Below, piece by piece: positions 34,956 through 43,203 of a stretch of DNA of 64,000 nucleotides (position 1 is its first letter; each line of letters starts with the position of its first letter). Source of the stretch: DATFTE01 sp963802575 (GTDB lineage Bacteria > Acidobacteriota > Terriglobia > Terriglobales > Acidobacteriaceae). The DNA lies in NCBI GenBank assembly GCA_963802575.1, contig CAWDJF010000003.1, positions 62,001 through 126,000 on the forward strand, written 5' to 3'. The notes under the pieces are model-generated. The model had not been told where the DNA came from and did no database searches. It was given only the letters and a program-made list of their open reading frames with translations. A program made the translations under genes and the position numbers.

Positions 34956-34965
34956 CCTTGGTCGG

Positions 34966-36232
34966 CTAGTGCGCTTGTGGCCCACTCGCCTGAGCGGCAT
35001 CCTTCGGCGCTTCTGCCGGCTTCTGCACCTGGGCTCCGCTCGATTTCTTTTTCTGTTCCTCCGCACGCTTGGCGCGCTCCGCGTCCGCCTCGGCGTCGGT
35101 GATGTAACGGAACATCTGCATGCGTCCTGGATACTGGTCGGTCACGAATACTCGGTTCTGCTTGTCGATGGCGATGCCCGCGGCCGAAGCGAACTGTCCG
35201 GGATAATTTCCGTGCTCGCCGAAGTAGGTCAGCAGCTGTCCTTCGCGATTGAAAACCTGTACTCGGTCCTGCATCTGATCGACGACCCAGACATGGCCGT
35301 CGCCATCTACTGCGATTCCCTTGGGACGCGCAAAATATCCGGGGCCGTCGCCGTGCTTGCCGAACCAGCTGAGGAAGTTTCCGTCCGCGTCGAAAATTTC
35401 TACGCGGTTGTTCATGGTGTCGGTGACGTACACGTTGTTGTCTTTGTCGAGGGCAACGTTGGTCGGCGCGCCGAAGTTTCCGGGATCGGTGAGGAAGTGA
35501 TTCTTGCCCCCGGTTCCGAGGCGGCGCAGCAGCTTGTAGCTGTCGGCGTCATACACCAGCACCTGGTCTTGCTGCGTATCGACCACATACAGGAAGCGGT
35601 TCTCGGTATCGATCGCGATGCCCACCGGGTCCTGCATGCCTTCGTCGACCACACCCTGCACTTTGTGATTGGCGTCGAATACCAGCACGCGGCGTAGTTT
35701 TCCATCAGAGACAAACAGCCGGTCGCCGTCGTCTACCGCGAGGGCGTTGATCAAACCGAACTTCGCGTCCGTGCCGTTGCGAATCAGCGTGACGTCGTGT
35801 GTTTCCGTGTTGAAGATGAACACCGCGCCTACGCGCTGATCGGCGACGTAAACCTGTCCCTTGGAGTCGATCGCGATTCCATACGGTCCGATCATCTGGA
35901 AGGGGAACTCTTTCAGCATCTGCTTGTCGTCTTTTTGCTGCGCGCCCGCCAGGCGATCCATCCATCCCTGCTTTTGTTTCTTTTCCGCCGCCGGAGTGTT
36001 GTCGATCTTTAGGCCGGCGTAATAAGCCATCCAGCGCACGCGTGGAATATAAGGAGGGCTGGGCCACATCAGCACCGAGGTGTCGATCTTCACCTTCTTG
36101 GGAGCGTTGTCGCCTGCGCCCGCAACCAACTTCTTCTTGGGACCAGCCAGCATCGTGCTCGGCGACAGGGCGGAGCGCAATCAGAAGAGCAGCCACTATC
36201 CTGATAGCGGGTTTCAGATCTCGCAGTTTCAT
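34966..36232 (-). CDS. Secreted NHL-repeat beta-propeller protein, frameshifted in signal peptide
   Basis: GAGAGGAG precedes the ATG at 36232, which starts MKLRDLKPAIRIVAALL. One extra base near 36180 then shifts the frame; the rest reads RSALSPSTMLAGPKKK and continues to 34966. The mature protein has a Lys-rich linker and six NHL blades (PYGIAIDSKGQVYVADQRVG, DPVGIAIDTENRFLYVVDTQ, APTNVALDKDNNVYVTDTMN, RPKGIAVDGDGHVWVVDQMQ and others), ending in a charged, Ala/Pro-rich tail. About 410 residues. NHL propellers are found beside multihaem cytochromes in other metal-respiring bacteria; their role is unclear but likely protein binding. Confidence 0.85.
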
Positions 36233-36258
36233 CGTTGCTCTCCTCTCGCCGGCGAACA

Positions 36259-37707
36259 TCACTGCGCTCCCATCGTGAAGCGGTTCTTGTGGCAGCTATC
36301 GCAAAATGCCATGTTGTTTTCCTGATCTTTCACCAGCATTCCCGGCTTCGCGGCCGCGTGCGACTGGTGGCAGGTGAGGCAAGTCATCGGCGTCTTCACC
36401 TTGCTGATGTTCGACGGATCCATCACATCCGACACCGGGTGGTAGTTCACCGGATGCCCCAACCCGTACTTCAAGGGAAGAATCACAACCTGGTTCTTGG
36501 TGTAGTAGTCCTCGGGCAATTTCACTTTGCCGTTGAAGATGGTCAGCACATGCTCGGCGTCGAGCTTCTGCGCCTGCGAATCCGGACCATGACACTCGAG
36601 GCAGAGCGCATTGCCTTGCGCCCGAAGCAGCTTGGGACGATCTCCGCCATGCGGCTCATGGCAAGTCGCGCATCCCTGTCCGAATGCCGGCTGGTGCCGA
36701 ATCTGTTTCTTCGCGAGTTCCGCCTGCTCGGCGTGGCATCCCAGGCAGATGTTTACCGGATCGGTCTTGGGCAATCCGGGATATTTCGAAGCATGCGGAT
36801 TGTGGCAGTCGGTGCAGTCGCCCGCCGCTCCGGGATGCTGCACCTTCGCCGATTCGATCAGCTTGGCTTTGTCGTCGTGGCAGGTCACGCACAGTGACTT
36901 CGCGTCCGCCTGGGTTAGAACCACTTTCCCGTCTTTCGCCGGAGCGTGGCAGGTATCGCACATCTTGTTTTCAAAAGGATTGTGCTGAAATGCCTGCATC
37001 AACTTCGGAGTGCGCGACTGGTGCGGATCATGGCAGGTCACGCAATTTGCCGTCGCAAAGGGCTGGTTCTGATGCGCGGTCTGCAGCTTCGCGTCTTTCG
37101 CGTCGTGACAATCGAGACACAGCGCCGGAGCTGCCTTGGTCAGATGGAAATCAAATTCCTGCTTCCCCCGCTCTCCTACTTTGTGCGTCGTGTGGCAGGT
37201 GTCGCATCCCATGTCGAGCGCGGCGTGACGGCTTCCTTTATCAGGAGTGTTCAGTCCCGTCGCGTGGCAGCTCAGGCAAAGATTCTCTTTCGCGTCCCCG
37301 GTCGTGGCCTTCACTAACTGATTCTTGTTCTCCGCCGTGTGCGGGTCGTGGCACTTCAGGCAATCGCGCACTGCCGGCTGGTGAACCTGTCCGGTCATCT
37401 GCGTGGAATCCTTGTCGGCGTGGCAGGTGAGGCAGAGCTTAAAGGGCGTCGCGGTAATCAGCTTGACGTGGGTGATGTCTTTATTGGTGCGAATCTCGTG
37501 GCAACTGGTGCAGCCCATCGCGATCGCTGAATGCACCGCTTTGCCTTTGGACTTGTCTTCGTGACACTGCAGGCAGGTCGAAGAGTCGGCTTTGGGATCA
37601 AGTGGAACCGGATGCTGGACCGCAAAAGTGCTGCGGGCCGCCAGCAGCAGAATCAGGCACACCAGGATTCCCTCGATCCTTTGCCAGTTCGAACTGTGCC
37701 GGATGGT
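36259..37707 (-). CDS. Secreted 16-haem cytochrome c
   Basis: Sixteen CXXCH motifs are readable in order: CLQCH, CTSCH, CLTCH, CLKCH, CLSCH, CDTCH, CLDCH, CVTCH, CDTCH, CVTCH, CTDCH, CLGCH, CATCH, CLECH, CLTCH and CDSCH. The start is taken as TTG at 37707, five bases after GGAGG; GTG at 37725 is an alternative. A signal peptide (ILVCLILLLAARSTFA) precedes the mature protein of about 450 residues. CHDPH/CHNPH/CHEPH repeats suggest doubled-CXXCH bis-His haems. It is the first gene of the seven-gene operon and, with no anchor visible, is probably the periplasmic feeder or a surface relay. Confidence 0.92.
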   Translation of the reverse strand, partial: TIRHSSNWQRIEGILVCLILLLAARSTFAVQHPVPLDPKADSSTCLQCHEDKSKGKAVHSAIAMGCTSCHEIRTNKDITHVKLITATPFKLCLTCHADKDSTQMTGQVHQPAVRDCLKCHDPHTAENKNQLVKATTGDAKENLCLSCHATGLNTPDKGSRHAALDMGCDTCHTTHKVGERGKQEFDFHLTKAAPALCLDCHDAKDAKLQTAHQNQPFATANCVTCHDPHQSRTPKLMQAFQHNPFENKMCDTCHAPAKDGKVVLTQADAKSLCVTCHDDKAKLIESAKVQHPGAAGDCTDCHNPHASKYPGLPKTDPVNICLGCHAEQAELAKKQIRHQPAFGQGCATCHEPHGGDRPKLLRAQGNALCLECHGPDSQAQKLDAEHVLTIFNGKVKLPEDYYTKNQVVILPLKYGLGHPVNYHPVSDVMDPSNISKVKTPMTCLTCHQSHAAAKPGMLVKDQENNMAFCDSCHKNRFTMGAQ

Positions 37708-37725
37708 CAAGCCAGCCTCCACCAC

Positions 37726-38216
37726 GGACTAATGCATGGGACTGGCCTAATAAAGGGCGACGCCGGATTTTTGGACATTTCTCCTAAGTCATTCGATTCA
37801 AAGCTGTTGCAGATGTACACACCGAGCGATGAACTTTTCAACAGCCGCTGTCCCCACCCCCGTTGGGCCAACTCCCACAGTGGTCTTGGTGAAATGACCC
37901 AAGTCATTTGGGGTGGAAATTCGCCACACTGAATTGGTCCCAAATCGGAAATTGAAGCCCGGAGTTCCATTTTGGTTATTCCAGTCCTCGGCTTACCCAG
38001 CGAACTAGGACGTACATCACTTCAGCCCGTGACCTGAAACGGCAACACCATGCGCCAAATCCCTGCTTAGTCCTTCTTCCGCTGAGTGATATCGCCCAAA
38101 TGCGCCCCACGGCCTCTACCCGCCAAAAATGACAAACCATAACAACGAAATGAGTTAGCGACTTGGCTGCCGTTGGCGCGGAAGTTGCTTTTCCTTCTGG
38201 GGTGGGAGGACGCGAT
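37726..38216. other. Divergent control region between the cytochrome operon and resB-ccsA
   Basis: About 490 bases that must hold promoters for both directions. No sigma-54 type GG-N10-GC element with good match was seen. The clearest signal is the inverted repeat at 37892-37909. Short frames here have no domain. Confidence 0.55.
37892..37909. promoter_or_regulatory. Inverted repeat in the divergent control region
   Basis: AAATGAC-CCAA-GTCATTT has 7-base arms and a 4-base spacer, about 185 bases before the 16-haem cytochrome start. A related half-site AAGTCATT occurs again at 37786-37793. The dyad geometry resembles that of CRP/FNR-type sites (arms around a short spacer), though the sequence is not the FNR consensus. 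Confidence 0.45.
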
Positions 38217-39659
38217 ATGGCCATCGGTCTGGTTAAAACCGCACGCAAGCTCTGGCAAACCATGAGTTCCATCAAAACCGGAGTGATTTTGCTGATCCTG
38301 GTGGTGATCTTCGCGGCCGCCGGAACTGTCGTCCTGCAACGTCCCACCGCTGACGCCGACGACATCCAGCGCGCCTATTCTCCCCAGATGTTGCGCGTCC
38401 TCGACTTCCTCGGACTCACCGACGTCTTCCACAGCTGGTGGTTCGTGCTGTTGCTATTGCTCGTGAGCGTGAGCATTGTCGCTGCATCGATTGAGCGCTT
38501 CCCCAATTCGTGGCGTTATTTTTCGCGTCCTTATAAAAGTCCCGACGAGTCGTTCCGCAAAGCCCTCCCCACTCAGGCCCTGATCGCCGTCGACGACGAA
38601 GCCACAGCTCTCGCTGCCGCCGAACGCGTTTTCCGCAAAGCGCACTACCGTCCCGAGCACGTGGTACGCAACCAACGGCAATCCATCTTCGGAGAACGCA
38701 ACCGCATGTCGGAGATGGCGGTGTACATCGTGCACGCCAGCCTGCTGCTGATTTTTGTCGGCGGCATCGTCGACGCGCTTTACGGCTGGCGCGGTTACCT
38801 CGCTCTCACGCGCGGACAGCAATCGAACACCGTCGAGTTGCGCGACAAGACCGGACGCGCGCTTCCCTTCTCCGTTCGCTGCGACGAAGCCGGACAGGAA
38901 AATTATCAGGACGGCACACCCAAGAAGTGGTGGTCGAAGCTTGCTGTCGTCGAAAACGGCCGCGAAGTGATGCGTAAAGAGATCGTGGTCAATGATCCCC
39001 TGGTCTATCAGGGCGTTCGCTTCTATCAATCGAGCTACGGCAGCACCGGAAAAGTCGACAAACTTTCTCTCACCGTGACGCCCGTCTCAGGAGACGGAAA
39101 GCCACAAGACGTCAGCCTGGCGATGAACGATAAAGTTTCCCTCGACCCAGACACCACGGTGCGAATGACTGAGTTCATCCCCGACTACGTGGTGAGCGAT
39201 GGACAGGTCTATACCCGCTCGGCGCAGGTAGAGAATCCCGCCGCGCATTTGATCCTCGAGTCGAAAGGCAAAGCGATCAACGTCTGGCTGCCACCGATTC
39301 CCGGCTTCGCCGAAAACGACAAGTCTCCCTACAAGTTCGAAGGCAAAGACGTGCAGATGGCCTACTTCACCGGCCTGGAAGTTTCCCACGAACCGGGACA
39401 GTGGGCCGTGTGGGGCGGAGTGCTGTTAATGGCCGTCGGCCTCACCGCCGTGTTTTACCTGGTGCACATACGGCTCTGGGCAATCACGGTGCGCGACGCG
39501 CGCGGCCGCATGTTGCTGTGGGTGGGTGGAACCTCGAACAAAAACAAAGACGTGTTCGAACAGAAATTCGCGGATCTCGTGAAGGACATTCAATCGGAGT
39601 TGAATACGCAACTGAAGCCGCACTCGGAAGAGCCTGTAGCTTCGCTGGCCGGAGTTTAA
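38217..39659 (+). CDS. resB: Cytochrome c biogenesis protein ResB
   Basis: A 480-residue protein from the ATG at 38217 (GGGAGGA upstream). It has the ResB plan: membrane helices near residues 22-42, 75-95 and 175-195, a large periplasmic domain with DPLVYQGVRFYQSSYG and a last helix before the C-terminal tail. ResB works with CcsA/ResC in system II cytochrome c maturation, which carries haem across the membrane and joins it to CXXCH motifs. Followed after 14 bases by ccsA. Its placement next to an operon encoding at least 31 haem sites suggests dedicated or boosted haem loading. Confidence 0.9.
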   Translation: MAIGLVKTARKLWQTMSSIKTGVILLILVVIFAAAGTVVLQRPTADADDIQRAYSPQMLRVLDFLGLTDVFHSWWFVLLLLLVSVSIVAASIERFPNSWRYFSRPYKSPDESFRKALPTQALIAVDDEATALAAAERVFRKAHYRPEHVVRNQRQSIFGERNRMSEMAVYIVHASLLLIFVGGIVDALYGWRGYLALTRGQQSNTVELRDKTGRALPFSVRCDEAGQENYQDGTPKKWWSKLAVVENGREVMRKEIVVNDPLVYQGVRFYQSSYGSTGKVDKLSLTVTPVSGDGKPQDVSLAMNDKVSLDPDTTVRMTEFIPDYVVSDGQVYTRSAQVENPAAHLILESKGKAINVWLPPIPGFAENDKSPYKFEGKDVQMAYFTGLEVSHEPGQWAVWGGVLLMAVGLTAVFYLVHIRLWAITVRDARGRMLLWVGGTSNKNKDVFEQKFADLVKDIQSELNTQLKPHSEEPVASLAGV

Positions 39660-39673
39660 CGGAGGAAAGTTCT

Positions 39674-41074
39674 ATGGCGCGAGCACAAGTTGAACAGCAA
39701 CCCGCGGCGACTGGAACCACGCTGGTGGTGATGGTGGGCCTCTCTATCGCATTCCTGCTGTTCATGGGATTTCTGAACGTCGTAAAGAGTGGCAACCTGG
39801 TTACGGAATCGAACTTTCTTTACGCCGCATTCATTTTCTACGCCGGCGCCGGAGCGTTGTATCTGGGCTTTGGTGTAACTGGGATCGATTCCTACGTGCG
39901 CTTTGCATCGCTCGCCACCTGGGCCGGCCTGGTAGCCAACACTCTTGCAGTCGCCCATCGCTGGTATGCAGCCGGACATCCGCCCTTTGCCAGCATCTAT
40001 GAAATGCTGCTGAGCTTCGTTTGGACGCTGGTCGTCCTCACGCTGATTGCCGAAAAGAAGTTCGGCGTAAAGATCATCGGCACAGTCACCATGCCGATCG
40101 CGATCGTCGGCGTAGTGCTGATGCAGTTGCTGCCGTCAGACGTCCGGCCACTGGTGCCGGCGCTGCAATCCACCTGGCTGCACGTGCACGTGACGCTCGC
40201 GATGCTGGCTTACGCCGCATGCGCGCTCAGCTTCGCATTGGCGATGATGTTTCTGATTCAGGACAAGATGCGAACCGAAACCTTCCTCGCGGCCATCAGC
40301 TTGTTCGGCATCGGAACTTATCTCGGCGTGCTCACCCGCTTTGAGAAGTGGGGCGGGCTGAGCGTAATCGCGTGGGATCCCGAACAGAAATCGGAAATGT
40401 TCCTTTCGAAGGGCGTGCGCCTTTTCGTGGTAATCCCAGATCTAGGCTGGCTGATGTTGCTGGTCCTCGCCGCAGTTACCGCTCCCCTAGTGCTTTATCT
40501 GTTGTGGAGAAAGACCAACGATGAACGCCTGATCAGCATCGCAAACCGTGCCGTCTTCGTTAGCATTCTTCTGCAAACTCTATCGCTGGTGTTCTTCCTT
40601 CTGCGCGTGCGCGATGGCCGTTATGGCTCGCTTGACGCCGACGGCCTGTTCTCCACCAGCCTGGGCGCAAGTCCCTTCATTCTTTCTGGATTAGTTGGCA
40701 GCATCTTCGTTTCGCTTCTCTATCTGCTGCTCTTGTGGCGGCGACCAGATCTCGAACGCATGCTGCCCACCGCGGAAATGCTCGACCGCATCACCTACAA
40801 GACCATCGCCATCGCCTTCCCCTTACTCACCCTGATGATTGCTGCAGGCGCCTATTGGGCGAACCGCACCTGGGGCTCTTACTGGAGTTGGGATCCGAAA
40901 GAAACCTGGGCCGCCATTACCTGGCTGGTGTATGCGGGCTACCTGCACATGCGCATCACCCGCGGGTGGCGCGGACGCCGCGCCGCTTACTTCGCCATCC
41001 TCGGATTCGCCGTCGTGATGTTTACCTTCTTCGGCGTGACCTATCTATTGCCGGGGCTACACGCATATGCCTGA
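39674..41074 (+). CDS. ccsA: Cytochrome c biogenesis protein CcsA/ResC
   Basis: GGAGG at 39661-39665 supports the ATG at 39674; 466 residues with ten or more membrane segments. The haem-handling WWD motif is present as WGSYWSWDPKETWAAITW, flanked by conserved histidines (WLHVHVTLAMLAYAAC upstream, YLHMR downstream). Together with ResB it forms the system II synthase. The C-terminal end overlaps the sensor kinase start by eight bases, so resB-ccsA-kinase form one transcript. Confidence 0.92.
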   Translation: MARAQVEQQPAATGTTLVVMVGLSIAFLLFMGFLNVVKSGNLVTESNFLYAAFIFYAGAGALYLGFGVTGIDSYVRFASLATWAGLVANTLAVAHRWYAAGHPPFASIYEMLLSFVWTLVVLTLIAEKKFGVKIIGTVTMPIAIVGVVLMQLLPSDVRPLVPALQSTWLHVHVTLAMLAYAACALSFALAMMFLIQDKMRTETFLAAISLFGIGTYLGVLTRFEKWGGLSVIAWDPEQKSEMFLSKGVRLFVVIPDLGWLMLLVLAAVTAPLVLYLLWRKTNDERLISIANRAVFVSILLQTLSLVFFLLRVRDGRYGSLDADGLFSTSLGASPFILSGLVGSIFVSLLYLLLLWRRPDLERMLPTAEMLDRITYKTIAIAFPLLTLMIAAGAYWANRTWGSYWSWDPKETWAAITWLVYAGYLHMRITRGWRGRRAAYFAILGFAVVMFTFFGVTYLLPGLHAYA

Positions 41075-42284
41075 GACTATGAGAGAACGCCGAAATATAA
41101 CCGGGAACGACGTAGAGAGATTTCTTCCTGATCTCGAGCCTGCGCTTTACTATATCGACCAGGCGACTACGGTCTCGACCCGTCATGAGCAACGCATGAA
41201 CTCGGCCGTTCCTCCCAGCAGCCCCGAACTAAGTTCCGTCCGCATCAAGTGGCAGATCAAAGCCCTGCTTCCCATCGCCATCGTTTTGCTCAATGGCCTT
41301 CTGCTCTTCCTGCTTGCTTCGCTTTCCTGGAGAGATCCCGAGCGTCACGTGGTGATGTTTGTCGCCGGCGGCGGAGCGGTGGCCATCTGCGCCGTGCTTC
41401 TGTTCGTTCTCACCTATCAAGTGCAGCGTCCCATGGTCGAGTTGCAGGAAAAAATGGCGCAGGTGGGCGAAGGAAACCTTCTTGCATCGGTAAGTTTTGC
41501 CAAGCGCAACGACGAGATCGGCGACTTAGGACGCGACTTCAACCGCATGGTCGCGAACCTCAAAGAGACGCGCGAGGAAATTCAGCGCCTGCATCGCACC
41601 CAGATGTCGCGAGCCGAACACCTGGCCACTCTAGGAGAGCTCGCCGCAGGACTCGCCCACGAAATTCGCAATCCGCTGGCGGGCATCGCCGGTGTCATCG
41701 AAATCATCGGCCGCGATCTGCCCTCGACCAGTCCCGCTCGCGCGGTGGTCAAAGACGTTCGCCAGGAGATCAACCAGATCGATCACATTCTTACCGACCT
41801 TCTGCAGACTGCCCGGCCGCATCCGCCGGAGATCCGTCGCAGCGATCTCAATACCACCGTCGAGCACGCCGTCATGCTGGCTCGCCAGCAAGGGTTGTCG
41901 AAGCCGATCGAAATTCAATTCAAAAAGAATTCCGACATCCCCGAAGTCGAGCACGACAGTGATCAGATCCACCAAGTTCTGCTGAACCTGATGATCAACG
42001 CTATCCAGGCCATCGAGGGATCGGGCAAGATCTCGGTGGAAGTGGGCACTCACGACACCTTCGCAACCATCACCGTCGCCGACACAGGACGCGGCATTCT
42101 CCCCGAGCATCTACCCAACATCTTCCGCCCCTTCTACACCACCAAAGGCAACGGCACCGGACTTGGCTTATCGCTCGCCCGCCGCATCGTCGAAGAGCAC
42201 GCAGGACACATCGACGTCACCAGCACTCTCGGCAAAGGGGCGAAGTTCGTGGTGAATTTGCCGGTGCGGCGGGTGGAGGGCTAG
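41067..42284 (+). CDS. Membrane sensor histidine kinase (HAMP, NtrB/ZraS-like)
   Basis: A 405-residue protein if started at 41067; ATGs at 41079 and 41196 are alternatives. Two membrane helices (about 68-85 and 92-117) flank a very short outer loop, followed by HAMP (QRPMVELQEKMAQVGEGNLL), the H box AAGLAHEIRNPLAG with H198, and the ATPase boxes NLMINAIQAIE, DTGRGILPEHL and GTGLGLSLA. The short sensor loop suggests detection of a membrane-state or redox signal. It is fused to the cytochrome-maturation transcript and most likely pairs with the NtrC-type regulator at 43204. Confidence 0.88.
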   Translation: MPETMRERRNITGNDVERFLPDLEPALYYIDQATTVSTRHEQRMNSAVPPSSPELSSVRIKWQIKALLPIAIVLLNGLLLFLLASLSWRDPERHVVMFVAGGGAVAICAVLLFVLTYQVQRPMVELQEKMAQVGEGNLLASVSFAKRNDEIGDLGRDFNRMVANLKETREEIQRLHRTQMSRAEHLATLGELAAGLAHEIRNPLAGIAGVIEIIGRDLPSTSPARAVVKDVRQEINQIDHILTDLLQTARPHPPEIRRSDLNTTVEHAVMLARQQGLSKPIEIQFKKNSDIPEVEHDSDQIHQVLLNLMINAIQAIEGSGKISVEVGTHDTFATITVADTGRGILPEHLPNIFRPFYTTKGNGTGLGLSLARRIVEEHAGHIDVTSTLGKGAKFVVNLPVRRVEG

Positions 42285-42400
42285 AGCGTAACAATTTGTA
42301 TCGTTGTAGAGCTTTGGCGTACCGATAGTTCGTCGATTTTCCGCCTCCCGCGCTATCCGACGACCGCCTCATCGATGTAGATTCGCATGCTGAAACATCT

Positions 42401-42799
42401 CTACCTTAGCCAGTTCTCGCATCGGAGATCTTTCACCCGGGCAAATTCCTTCTCGTTATCCGTCACCACCGCGTATCCCAGTGCAAGCGCGTGTGCGGCG
42501 ATCAGCAGGTCATTGGCGCCAATCGGCGTACCGGCCTGTTCCAGGCGCAAGCGGAGCAATCGGTAGGTGGCATCCGCTGGTTTTTCCCACGGCAGAATTT
42601 CCAGCGCTCCGAGCACCGCATCGAGTTGCGACGATAATCTTGGCGAGCCTTTCTTCGCCGCTCCATAACTCAGTTCCGCCGCGACAATGATGCTGGTGCA
42701 GACTTGCGCTTCTCCTACTCGCCGTATGTGCTGTGCCACCTTTCCCTGCGGATTGCGCACCAGGTCAGAGACGATGTTGGTGTCGAGAAGATAGCGCAT
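42401..42799 (-). CDS. vapC: VapC-family PIN-domain ribonuclease toxin
   Basis: 132 residues with the PIN acidic tetrad: D6 in LLDTNIV, E42 in VAAELSYG, D97 in GANDLLIAAHA and D114 in VVTDNEKEF. VapC toxins cleave tRNA or rRNA in a Mg-dependent way. The ATG overlaps the antitoxin stop (TGATG), a standard coupled arrangement. The module sits on the opposite strand between the sensor kinase and its regulator. Confidence 0.9.
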   Translation of the reverse strand: MRYLLDTNIVSDLVRNPQGKVAQHIRRVGEAQVCTSIIVAAELSYGAAKKGSPRLSSQLDAVLGALEILPWEKPADATYRLLRLRLEQAGTPIGANDLLIAAHALALGYAVVTDNEKEFARVKDLRCENWLR

Positions 42800-43014
42800 C
42801 AGAGATCAACCGGATCGAGGCGCAGATCGTTGATGCGCGGAAGATGCTCTGGCAGCGGCCGGAGCGTCGCTAGAACGGCCAGCAGAGATTGAGGAGGCGC
42901 CGGTTCGATAATCAGACGGCTGCCTTCTTTCCGCATAATGGCGTCTTCCCCCGGAAAGGCGAACTCGCGCGGGATGCGCACAGCCTGATTGCGCCCATTC
43001 TTAAAGACTTTCAC
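42799..43014 (-). CDS. vapB: VapB-family (AbrB/SpoVT-type) antitoxin
   Basis: The conserved core KVFKNGRNQAVRIPREFAFP is the swapped-hairpin AbrB fold of VapB antitoxins; the C-terminal tail wraps the toxin. I place the start at the GTG at 43014 (MKVFKNG), giving 71 residues as in other VapB proteins. A longer start at the ATG at 43050 would lie inside the likely operator at 43046-43067. Co-translated with vapC. Confidence 0.8.
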   Translation of the reverse strand: MKVFKNGRNQAVRIPREFAFPGEDAIMRKEGSRLIIEPAPPQSLLAVLATLRPLPEHLPRINDLRLDPVDL

Positions 43015-43045
43015 GCGCCGTTCCAGAGATTTAAGCAATCGACGA

Positions 43046-43067
43046 GGCATATGCCACAGCATATGCC
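43046..43067. promoter_or_regulatory. Candidate VapB operator
   Basis: GGCATATGCC-ACA-GCATATGCC: two copies of a palindromic 9-10-base box separated by three bases, just upstream of the antitoxin core. Paired palindromes of this kind are typical of VapB/AbrB autoregulation. Confidence 0.5.
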
Positions 43068-43203
43068 AAACAGTGCTGAATGTCTACATCAATTTTTCAA
43101 GGTCAGCCCCACCTTCCGGAGGTCGAGAGAGGGCGTGTTCCCAGTCCCCGCACCCTCCCTCGATTTGCCACCCCTCCCATCCGTAGTAAGCTAGTCACTC
43201 GAA

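Noticed and set aside
34834..34965. GEMM-type (cyclic dinucleotide) riboswitch before the four-haem cytochrome.
   Set aside because: Considered because such riboswitches precede cytochromes in Geobacter, but the conserved GEMM core and tetraloop/receptor are absent; kept only as unnamed hairpins.
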